Assembly: GCA_018303045.1 (NCBI GenBank)
Contig: JAGVYX010000064.1
Span: forward strand, 1 to 11,400
DNA from: Candidatus Woesearchaeota archaeon
GTDB lineage: Archaea > Nanobdellota > Nanobdellia > Woesearchaeales > GW2011-AR9
Direction of reading: 5' to 3'
Length of the DNA stretch: 11,400 bases
A program made the position numbers and the translations under genes. The notes below the pieces were generated by a model. That model saw only the letters and a program-made list of their open reading frames with translations. It searched no databases and was not told where the DNA came from. Shown here in pieces: positions 5,809-10,808 of this stretch. The first letter of the stretch is position 1. Each line of letters starts with the position of its first letter.

Positions 5809-6450
5809 CCAACCAGATAAAAAATATCTTGAATCAGGCTAAGGAGGCCGCTAGTCAACTGGGCTGCAGTATAATGAAAAGAGATGTCTCCCACTAAAAT
5901 GCAACTGCTGGCTAAAAACAATAATAGCAATGGCAGTCCTAGGCCGCCAAGTTCATTATAAAATAAAATGACGCTGAGAGCAGCAGTTATTATTAACGAA
6001 CTGATTACCGGGTAAAATACTCCAAAGAAATAATCTGATCTTGGTCCGATCACTCCCCTTGCCTGTTCCGCCGTGTTCTTTAAATAAGGTAAAGGCCAAA
6101 GCTGCAAAAGACAGTAAAATCAGTATCCCTCCAATGGTCCAATAAACATCGTGGACGCCTATAGCGGAGGTGTTTTTGAATACTTGTCTGGTTAAATAGT
6201 ATGAAACCTCCCCTAAGGCATATAAAATATATCCGGAAACCATGAAAAAGAAAATGAAGTAGTTAACATCATTAAACAGGTCTTTCAACTTATTCTTGAA
6301 AAAAGACTGCAGGACAACCATCCCGGTTCCTGCGGCTATCGTTGCTGATAAGTTTACTAAGAAAAAGATAACATTTTCTACACTCTCTAACACCATAACG
6401 GAAGAAAAGAAAATAAGATATATAAAAGCATCGTTTGCAAGAGACCACAT
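5745..6450 (-). pseudogene. Frameshifted multi-spanning membrane protein
   Basis: Two minus-strand frames together make one protein of about 235 residues with seven or so hydrophobic helices. The first frame (from ATG 6450, MWSLANDAFIYLIFF) runs well to ILILLSFAALAFTLFK. The second continues with VIGPRSDYFFGVFYP, further helices and a natural end (YGLSAVAFMSLRLHLHRAAE, stop at 5745). The shift is one base and lies between about 6055 and 6085; removing one base from the CCCC run at 6055-6058 joins KG to VIGPRSDYFFG cleanly. This is either a real frameshift or a homopolymer sequencing error. A TTG at 6459 is an alternative start. The layout resembles archaeal seven-helix sensor-like proteins, but I cannot name a family. 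Its last 64 bases overlap the convergent pilin gene. Confidence 0.6.
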
Positions 6451-6519
6451 ACTAAACAACAGACAGCGGCTGGGTAGTTGGAAACTTTACTTAACATTTA
6501 TGGCCTCATCCTGAAAATC

Positions 6520-6730
6520 ATCGCCACGCACGAAATTTGAAGAATATCAAATTTCGGCGCCTCCCCGTAACTTTCCACAGGAAAGTCACCACCCTCACTA
6601 ATGTTCGGAGCCTTCCTTCGGAAGAGAATGGAACGAAGTGGAATGACTCGAGGGACAAGCCCTTCCGCATGCGCTTATATGAGCATTGCATCATTCGTTT
6701 AATGGCGGTGGCGATTTATTGGATGAAGCC
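6520..6730. repeat. Structured inverted-repeat element, copy 1 (upstream of NFACT-R gene)
   Basis: Ends in ATCGCCAC (6520-6527) and GTGGCGAT (6708-6715). Inside are several hairpins: CGAAATTTGA/TCAAATTTCG (6531-6540/6547-6556), ACTTTCC/GGAAAGT, CTTCC/GGAAG. Bases 6659-6730 match 7632-7703 at 66 of 72 positions, so similarity continues 15 bases beyond the inverted repeat. No target duplication is clear. Either a small mobile element or a structured RNA; no family recognised. Confidence 0.7.
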
Positions 6731-6744
6731 CACATTTATGAAAG

Positions 6745-6753
6745 ATTTTTAAG
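6745..6753 (+). promoter_or_regulatory. Probable TATA box of the NFACT-R gene
   Basis: The T-run plus AAGA (around 6745-6753) lies 22-30 bases before the ATG at 6775, followed by a pyrimidine-rich stretch and no Shine-Dalgarno sequence. It lies just outside repeat copy 1, whose insertion may therefore have placed a new upstream region. Confidence 0.4.
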
Positions 6754-6774
6754 ATAACCCCTCTTTTCTCTACC

Positions 6775-7569
6775 ATGGAACTAGAATTTGACCTTGCCAA
6801 AACCGTAGATGAAAATGCCGGACGCTATTTTAACTTAGCTAAAAAAGCCAAAAAGAAATTAGAGGGAGCTAAAAAAGCTCTCGAAGAGAGCCGGAAAGAA
6901 CTGGCCCAGCTGCAGCTCCAAGGAGAAAGACACCTTCTGGAAGAAGAAAAAAAACAGCAGAAAAAGGAGTGCAAAAGAGAATGGTATGAGAAATTCCACT
7001 GGTTTATCTCTTCGGAAGGATTTTTATGCATCGGAGGAAAAGATGCCACTTCCAATGAACTGGTTATAAAAAAACATCTTGAACCGGATGATTTAGTCCT
7101 GCATACCGATATGGCTGGATCGCCATTTTTTATTATTAAAAATGGGCAGCGGGCTACAGAATTAACTTTTCAGGAAGCCGCCCAGGCAGTGGCAGTTTAT
7201 TCTAAAGCCTGGAAGTTAGGGCATAGCAGCGCTGATGTGTTTTATGTTTATCCCAACCAGGTAACTAAAGAGGCTAAACCTGGAGAATACATCGGCAAAG
7301 GCAGCTTTATGATTTATGGAAAAACTAATTATTTGCATCCAAGATTAGAGTATGCTATCGGTTTAGTGGAAAATGAAGTTATTGGCGGGCCAATCACCGC
7401 AGTAGAAAGAAAAACCAAGAATTTCATCGTGGTTGTTCCGGGAAGGGAAAAGAAAAGCGCCCTGGCTAAAAAGATTAAAGCTAAACTAAAAGGCGGAGAC
7501 TTGGATGATATTGATAAGTTTCTGCCTTCCGGCGGGGCCGAGATTAAGAGGGCTTCATCCAAAAAATAA
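6775..7569 (+). CDS. Stand-alone NFACT-R (DUF814) protein, C-terminal half of archaeal RqcH/NEMF
   Basis: 264 residues. Residues about 20-68 are a charged coiled coil, with ENAGRYFNLAKKAKKKLEGA matching the helix that enters the coiled coil in full RqcH/NEMF. Residues about 69-235 are the NFACT-R domain: WYEKFHWFISSEGFLCIGGK, then DATSNELVIKKHL, HTDMAGSPFF, and DVFYVYPNQVTK followed by GEYIGKGSFMIYGKTNYL. Full-length archaeal RqcH is around 600-700 residues with NFACT-N, HhH, coiled coil and NFACT-R; here the N-terminal half is absent. RqcH/NEMF binds stalled 50S subunits with peptidyl-tRNA in ribosome quality control. A split or reduced version is inferred, with the NFACT-N partner expected elsewhere. 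The TAA stop shares its last base with repeat copy 2. Family call firm. Confidence 0.9.
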   Translation: MELEFDLAKTVDENAGRYFNLAKKAKKKLEGAKKALEESRKELAQLQLQGERHLLEEEKKQQKKECKREWYEKFHWFISSEGFLCIGGKDATSNELVIKKHLEPDDLVLHTDMAGSPFFIIKNGQRATELTFQEAAQAVAVYSKAWKLGHSSADVFYVYPNQVTKEAKPGEYIGKGSFMIYGKTNYLHPRLEYAIGLVENEVIGGPITAVERKTKNFIVVVPGREKKSALAKKIKAKLKGGDLDDIDKFLPSGGAEIKRASSKK

Positions 7570-7703
7570 TCGCCACGCCAGACTCACTCTGCATTGGTTA
7601 TCGTGATCTGCGGCGCCTTCCCATAAGGAATGCCCTTCCGCATGCGCTTAAGTGAGTATTATATCGTTCGTTTAATGGCGGTGGCGATTTATTGGATGAA
7701 GCC
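7569..7703. repeat. Structured inverted-repeat element, copy 2 (directly after NFACT-R gene)
   Basis: Begins on the last base of the NFACT-R stop codon. Outer stem ATCGCCACGCC (7569-7579) pairs with GGCGGTGGCGAT (7677-7688) with one bulged G. The shared 72-base right end matches copy 1 with six substitutions; the left end shares ATCGCCACGC and CGGCGCCT, while the middle is about 75 bases shorter. A CTCAC/GTGAG pairing replaces the corresponding stem of copy 1. Confidence 0.7.
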
Positions 7704-7718
7704 GATTAAGAGATAAGT

Positions 7719-7741
7719 TTTAAAATAACTGCTATTTTAAA
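7719..7741 (+). promoter_or_regulatory. Promoter region of tRNA-Arg with perfect inverted repeat
   Basis: TTTTAAAATA and TATTTTAAA are a nine-pair inverted repeat around ACTGC. The first T/A block lies about 25-30 bases before the tRNA 5' end and is the likely TATA box. Confidence 0.45.
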
Positions 7742-7769
7742 GGTGGCAGGCCCTCGTAGTATAATGGAT

Positions 7770-7804
7770 ACTCGCCCAAAGGTCAAATTGGGATGCAGCC
7801 AGAA
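7770..7804 (+). other. tRNA-Arg intron 1 (D-loop, about 20/21), about 35 nt
   Basis: Edges chosen so that the D-loop becomes AATGGATA and the D-stem partner GTAC follows. Exon TGG (7765-7767) pairs with CCA (7799-7801), with an adjacent A-G mismatch and three-base bulges ATA and AAA. The intron itself folds with C-G and T-A pairs, an internal loop and the hairpin CCCAA/TTGGG (7775-7779/7788-7792). This is a relaxed BHB; edges could move by 1-2 bases. Confidence 0.7.
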
Positions 7805-7842
7805 AGTACATGGGATTGCGGATCCTAAGATCGGAGTTCGAT

Positions 7843-7883
7843 TTTGTTCTGTAAAGAAGAACTCAAATGCGGAACAGCGAAAG
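7843..7883 (+). other. tRNA-Arg intron 2 (T-loop, 59/60), 41 nt
   Basis: A complete hBHBh' motif: T-stem CGGAG/CTCCG as outer helix; central helix TTCG (7837-7840) with CGAA (7878-7881), 4/4 Watson-Crick; three-base bulges ATT (7841-7843) and AGT (7882-7884); inner helix of eight pairs, TTGTTCTG (7844-7851) with CGGAACAG (7870-7877), including two G-T pairs. Cutting after the second bulge base on each strand restores the loop TTCGATT. Confidence 0.9.
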
Positions 7884-7897
7884 TCTCCGCGGGGGCG

Positions 7898-7907
7898 TTT
7901 ATTTTTA
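7898..7907 (+). terminator. T-rich terminator of tRNA-Arg
   Basis: TTTATTTTTA begins one base after the discriminator position, as expected for an archaeal tRNA terminator. Confidence 0.45.
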
Positions 7908-7915
7908 GAATCATC

Positions 7916-7951
7916 AAATAAAAATCCCCGCCGCCTCAGGGGGGGGCGGGG
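7916..7951 (-). terminator. GC-rich hairpin, terminator-like on the minus strand
   Basis: CCCCGCC (7926-7932) pairs with GGCGGGG (7945-7951); two more C-G pairs follow after one G-G mismatch. On the complement the stem is followed by ATTTTTATTT, the layout of a bacterial intrinsic terminator. The plus strand has no T-run after the stem. The run of eight G (7939-7946) plus four more could also form other structures. It separates tRNA-Arg from the sigma-like gene. Confidence 0.5.
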
Positions 7952-7984
7952 TATCAGAAACAAATGAAAATTATCCGATAAAAA

Positions 7985-8983
7985 ATGGCGCTTTCAGGCT
8001 GGGCTAAAATTGACGAACTGGTCAGAGAATATTCTGGCCTGGTTACTGCGCCTGACCGCTGCGAAATATTTTATCATCGGGGAAGAATCACCCAAGAAAA
8101 AATAACTATTGACTTAAGGACTTCAGAACAGATTGTTCTGGCCAATCAAATTATTGAAGGAATGGTTCCTTATCTTAAAAGACAAGCCAGATTAATATTA
8201 AATTCTCACGTGCGAATTGGAAAGAGAAAGATTTCTTTTCATTCAGCCAAGGGTAAATTTTCTCTGGAAGAGCTGGTGGGAGTTGGCGCTGTCGGCATTA
8301 TGAAAGGGCTGGGAAAATTTGATCAGCATCATGGCGCCAAGTTCACGACTTATATTACTAGCTGGATAAACCGGGAATTGGCGCAGTGCCTTACAGAAGA
8401 AGCTGGAATGATTTGTCTGCCTAGAGAAATTTACTTTTCTGCGGCTAAGGTAATGCGAGAGAAGCATCAACAAGCAATGATTAATGGCCGGAAAACTGAA
8501 GCGCCGGCTGACAGTTCCTATCATAAAAAACGATTGGCTGAGCTAGTCCAGCCTAAGTTTAACGATGACCGGACATCTTCAGAAATGGCCCAAGCTATTT
8601 ATTTTGCTCTGAAAGGAAATTATATTGACATTCATGGGCTAGCCAGTAAACATACCCTCAGCGAGGACCCGGCCGGCAGTGGAATTGGCCGCGGGACTAA
8701 GTATGAAGAAATTTTGCCTGATGATGAAGAACACACTAATGAAGAGTTCCTTTTTTCCGCGCAAGAACAGAAACAATTGGTAAATGCTGTTTTGGCAGCT
8801 TTGCCGTTAAGGGAACAAACTATTTTAATGGAACGGTTTTATGAGAATAAGATATTAGAAGAAATCGGGCGGGAACAGGGAGTAAGCAAGCAACGGATTC
8901 ATACCTTAGAAGTGCGGGCCCTTAGGAAACTAAAGAAAGTTTTGGAGAATGATTATAGGAGATACGGCGCAAATTATGTTTGA
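7985..8983 (+). CDS. Bacterial-type sigma-70 family protein in an archaeal setting
   Basis: 332 residues. Region 2 (about 50-150) is clear: SEQIVLANQIIEGMVPYLKR, then an insert of about 20 residues, FSLEELVGVGAVGIMKGLGK with FDQHHGAKFTTYITSWINRE and LAQCL, equivalent to the DLIQEGNIGL, KFDxxxGxKFSTYAxWWI segment of bacterial sigma. Residues about 240-262 (EEILPDDEEHTNEEF) match the acidic linker before region 4. Region 4 (about 263-322) reads VLAALPLREQTILMERFYEN, LEEIGREQGVSKQRIHTLEV, RALRKLKKVL, with the region 4.2 helix-turn-helix. Residues 151-240 are diverged from region 3. In bacteria these proteins recruit RNA polymerase to -10/-35 promoters; archaeal polymerase uses TBP and TFB, so its partner is unknown. 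No ribosome binding site is seen before the ATG. Composition resembles the neighbours, which argues against very recent transfer. Confidence 0.9.
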   Translation: MALSGWAKIDELVREYSGLVTAPDRCEIFYHRGRITQEKITIDLRTSEQIVLANQIIEGMVPYLKRQARLILNSHVRIGKRKISFHSAKGKFSLEELVGVGAVGIMKGLGKFDQHHGAKFTTYITSWINRELAQCLTEEAGMICLPREIYFSAAKVMREKHQQAMINGRKTEAPADSSYHKKRLAELVQPKFNDDRTSSEMAQAIYFALKGNYIDIHGLASKHTLSEDPAGSGIGRGTKYEEILPDDEEHTNEEFLFSAQEQKQLVNAVLAALPLREQTILMERFYENKILEEIGREQGVSKQRIHTLEVRALRKLKKVLENDYRRYGANYV

Positions 8984-9010
8984 TTTAAAAGTCCAAGCAA
9001 TTAATAGCTT

Positions 9011-9107
9011 CTATAGATAATTCTGGTAATTAGAGTATATTTTAGTCGGAGTTATCTGACGATAGATAATTAAAATAATGTATCCAAATCAAGAGAATTA
9101 TCCATAG
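9011..9107. repeat. Inverted repeat at the edge of the transposase remnant
   Basis: CTATAGATAATTCT (9011-9024) matches the complement of 9094-9107 at 13 of 14 positions; ATAGATAATT recurs at 9062-9071. This lies between the sigma-like gene and the IS66-like fragment and may be a leftover transposon end or a regulatory array. Confidence 0.4.
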
Positions 9108-9364
9108 TAGAATCAAAGTTATCAAATCTGATCCAGAACGGAGAAAGTGATTGGTTTATGGCATGGAACTATCCAAGTGTTCCGTTCCAGAATAACCTCG
9201 CCGAGCGAAGGTTACGCAGAATAGTCATGCACAGAAAAAGCATGGAATGTTACAGAACTGAAGTAAGCAAAAACTGGTTCAATGTTGGTTTATCAGTTAT
9301 GCAGACCTGGAGACTTCAGGAAAAAAATGTGTTAGCTAACCTGATTTATATGGCTAGCAATTAA
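9074..9364 (+). pseudogene. IS66-like transposase, C-terminal remnant
   Basis: Only the last 90 or so residues of a transposase remain. The open frame starts after a stop at 9071-9073 and is in frame well before the first ATG (9158). The diagnostic part is YPSVPFQNNLAERRLRRIVM followed by HRK, then SVMQTWRLQEKNVLANL, matching the C-terminal IS66 segment (NNxAERxLR with the last catalytic Glu of the DDE set, then a helix around the ETWRLxGKNVxExL pattern). IS66 transposases are about 450-530 residues, so over 80 percent is missing, including the first two catalytic acids. No upstream part is visible between the sigma-like gene and this point. It must be inactive. It marks the left edge of a region rich in mobile-element debris. 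Confidence 0.72.
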
Positions 9365-9424
9365 ATGCATACAGGAATCAGTATGTGCATAAAAATGCAT
9401 ACAGGAATCAGTATGTGCATAACT
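9365..9424. repeat. Tandem palindromic 30-bp repeat (2 copies, third partial at 9512-9523)
   Basis: Two units of period 30 begin at 9365 and 9395, identical over the first 28 bases. Each unit can fold: ATGCATAC on the left pairs imperfectly with GTATGTGCAT on the right around AGGAATCA. The core TACAGGAATCAG occurs a third time at 9512-9523. They start directly after the stop of the transposase remnant. Confidence 0.7.
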
Positions 9425-9526
9425 CATTTTTGGCTCGTCGACAAAATGGCCGCAACTTTCACTGATTGTAAACGGACATTTATAAACCTTCGACGACAGG
9501 TTAGCTGCACGTACAGGAATCAGAAA

Positions 9527-9570
9527 TCTTTATATACTTTAAAAATTTAATTCTATCTATCTGAGGTGAT
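9527..9570 (+). promoter_or_regulatory. TATA box and ribosome binding site of the 9577 gene
   Basis: CTTTATATAC (9527-9536) fits a TATA box with a start near 9557. GAGGTGAT (9563-9570), complementary to the 16S rRNA tail, lies six bases before the GTG at 9577 and decides that start. Confidence 0.55.
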
Positions 9571-9576
9571 AGTCTC

Positions 9577-9990
9577 GTGGATAATAAAAAAACATCAAAG
9601 GTGAAAATGGGTAAAAGAACCTATGAGCTTCATCGCATTGCTCATTATGCCTTCTTTGTTGGTTTGGTTATCGCAATTTTATCTGGAGGCTGGGTCAGCT
9701 TAATCTTTAATGGCAGTTGTTCAGCTAACCGCATTGTCAGTCCGGTAGCGATAGTAACCACTTTGGTGACGCTGGGGTTAATTGTCGGCCTAGTTAATTT
9801 ATCTACTAAAGAAACAGTTCCTTTCCTTGTTGCTGCGATAGCTTTAATGCTGTCTGGAATAGTTAATCTAAGCTTAATCCCAGGTATTGGCGGCTGTTTA
9901 AGTTCCTCTTTAAGCAATATCGTGGTCTTTGTCGTTCCTGGAGCGGTGATTGTCGGGCTTAAAGCTGTGTGGAGATTAGCTTCTAATTAA
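9577..9990 (+). CDS. Small four-helix membrane protein, conserved hypothetical
   Basis: 137 residues starting at GTG with a strong Shine-Dalgarno match upstream. After a basic N-terminus of about 25 residues (KKTSKVKMGKRTYELHRIAH) come four hydrophobic segments at about 26-47, 54-75, 80-101 and 107-130, each with Gly and small residues (GIVNLSLIPGIGGCLSSSLS), ending VVPGAVIVGLKAVWRLASN. The layout, including the final AVIVGLKAVW helix, is one I associate with numerous small uncharacterised membrane proteins of DPANN archaea. No catalytic motif is visible. It has its own promoter and sits among mobile-element debris but looks intact. Confidence 0.7.
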   Translation: MDNKKTSKVKMGKRTYELHRIAHYAFFVGLVIAILSGGWVSLIFNGSCSANRIVSPVAIVTTLVTLGLIVGLVNLSTKETVPFLVAAIALMLSGIVNLSLIPGIGGCLSSSLSNIVVFVVPGAVIVGLKAVWRLASN

Positions 9991-10011
9991 ATTTTTGATA
10001 GTGTAATTGCT

Positions 10012-10130
10012 GTGTTGCATAATTCATTTTTAATCAAAAGTTGCTAAATTTGTTTAATCGAGAACAACTATATTTAATCATCTAGATTTTATTTAATCAT
10101 TGGCTATTCTAGATTTTATTTATGCAACAC
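10012..10130. mobile_element. 119-bp terminal-inverted-repeat (MITE-like) element
   Basis: GTGTTGCATAA (10012-10022) and TTATGCAACAC (10120-10130) are a perfect 11-bp terminal inverted repeat. There is no coding capacity. Inside, TCTAGATTTTATTTA occurs at 10081-10095 and 10108-10122, and TTTAATC several times. The TGTTG-type tip resembles insertion-sequence ends. No clear target duplication is visible, so a bare inverted repeat or terminator is the alternative. Confidence 0.55.
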
Positions 10131-10148
10131 CGCATATTGAGAATTATT

Positions 10149-10301
10149 ATGGCCGCCAAAATTACTTATTTTGTTCATGGCACAACCACAGATAACGAAC
10201 AAGATTTAGCTACTGGCTGGTTGCCTGGCGAATTATCTGGGTGTGGAATCAAATTTTCCGCTATGGGCTTAATTTCCAGAGTTGGCGGCTGGTTTAAGTA
10301 A
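10149..10301 (+). pseudogene. Truncated histidine phosphatase (phosphoglycerate mutase-like), N-terminal fragment
   Basis: A 50-codon frame beginning MAAKITYFVHGTTTDNEQ and continuing ATGWLPGELSGCGIK. This is the N-terminal part of archaeal histidine phosphatases: the first strand with an RHG-like motif (here VHGTTTDNE), then the TGW-PG-LS-GI segment. The normal catalytic motif is RHGE/Q; several archaeal members have VHG instead. After about residue 35 the match stops, and the frame ends at a TAA following FSAMGLISRVGGWFK. The remaining 140 or so residues, with the second catalytic His, are missing. It starts 19 bases right of the inverted-repeat element. It is a remnant and very probably inactive. 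Confidence 0.6.
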
Positions 10302-10315
10302 TTCAGTTTAGCAAC

Positions 10316-10323
10316 CTTTAAAA
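10316..10323 (+). promoter_or_regulatory. TATA box of the cupredoxin gene
   Basis: TTTAAAAG lies 24-31 bases before the ATG at 10347. The nearby GGAGG (10323-10327) is too far from the start (about 19 bases) to act as its ribosome binding site, so a leaderless transcript is more likely. Confidence 0.45.
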
Positions 10324-10346
10324 GGAGGTTTGTCCTAATTTAAGAA

Positions 10347-10799
10347 ATGAAACCATTCTTAGTCTTATTGATAACGTTTATTTTTCTGGCTGGCTGCGCT
10401 GAAAAAGCAGAACCCGCCTTAGATGCAACTGCAACTGCGCCGGATTCGGCAAAAGAATCCAGTCCCAGAGAGCCTGCTGAAGAGATAATCGCAGAACCGG
10501 AAGCAAAAACGCATGAAATCAAAATAACTGATGCCAGCTTTGTTCCGTTGGAATTAACGATTCAACCTGGCGATAAAGTAACCTGGAAAAATGTCCGAAC
10601 TGGAAGATATACCAAAACGCAGATTATCGGCACCAGAAATTGCCTAGAAGTTAAAAGCCCGATTTTTGATACTGGGGGAGAATTTTCCTGGACTTTTACC
10701 GCGCCCAGAAGTTGCATTATTATTGATAGCATTATGCAGACTGATAATGGAAAGATTATTGTGGAAGCTCCAGCTGCAGCAGAAGATGAAAATAATTAA
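10347..10799 (+). CDS. Cupredoxin-like lipoprotein lacking type 1 copper ligands
   Basis: 150 residues. MKPFLVLLITFIFLAGCAEK is a lipoprotein signal with lipobox LAGC, so Cys17 would anchor the protein outside the membrane. Residues about 18-55 are an acidic Ala/Pro/Glu-rich linker. Residues about 56-142 are a cupredoxin fold: HEIKITDASFVPLELTIQPG, DKVTWKNV, FDTGGEFSWTFTAPRSC, and GKIIVE. Plastocyanin-like proteins bind copper through His, Cys, His and Met. Here the position after VTWKN lacks His (VRTGRYTKTQ), and after the Cys in PRSC the usual His is absent (IIIDSIMQTDNGK). Cys appears in IGTRNCLEV and SCIII, perhaps as a disulfide. Copper electron transfer is therefore unlikely; an extracellular binding or structural role is inferred. 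The gene looks intact. Confidence 0.78.
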   Translation: MKPFLVLLITFIFLAGCAEKAEPALDATATAPDSAKESSPREPAEEIIAEPEAKTHEIKITDASFVPLELTIQPGDKVTWKNVRTGRYTKTQIIGTRNCLEVKSPIFDTGGEFSWTFTAPRSCIIIDSIMQTDNGKIIVEAPAAAEDENN

Positions 10800-10808
10800 T
10801 CGGTGTTC

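Larger units (their letters stand above)
7750..7897 (+). tRNA. tRNA-Arg(GCG) with two introns
   Basis: Removing two inserts leaves a full cloverleaf of 71 bases plus G73. Acceptor GCCCTCG (7750-7756) pairs with CGGGGGC (7890-7896), 7 pairs with one T-G. D-stem GTAT (7759-7762) pairs with GTAC (7806-7809). D-loop AATGGAT|A contains A20, an arginine identity base. Anticodon stem TGGGA (7811-7815) pairs with TCCTA (7823-7827); loop TTGCGGA gives anticodon GCG. Variable loop AGAT. T-stem CGGAG (7832-7836) pairs with CTCCG (7885-7889). G73 fits tRNA-Arg and no CCA is encoded. It reads CGC and CGT codons. Introns lie in the D-loop (20/21) and T-loop (59/60); the anticodon loop is uninterrupted. A T-rich tract at 7898-7906 would terminate it. 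Confidence 0.9.

Noticed and set aside
6537..6752. Plus-strand 71-codon frame, and a short frame reading SFNGGGDLLDEA, within repeat copy 1
   Set aside because: The shared part of copy 2 changes amino acids at most substituted codons and the second frame hits stops in both copies; hairpins explain the region better than coding.
7772..7810. tRNA-Arg intron placed at 26/27 between D-stem and anticodon stem
   Set aside because: It gives a shortened D-loop and no BHB pairing; placing it at 20/21 yields the normal AATGGATA loop with A20 and a partial BHB.
7706..7967. Open frames on both strands covering the tRNA-Arg region
   Set aside because: Both are shadows of tRNA-Arg, its introns and the GC-rich hairpin; no protein-like composition or start signal.
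9365..9424. CRISPR array
   Set aside because: Only two directly adjoining units without spacers, and no cas genes.
9365..9550. 61-codon frame after the transposase remnant
   Set aside because: It merely translates the tandem 30-bp repeats and then the promoter of the next gene.
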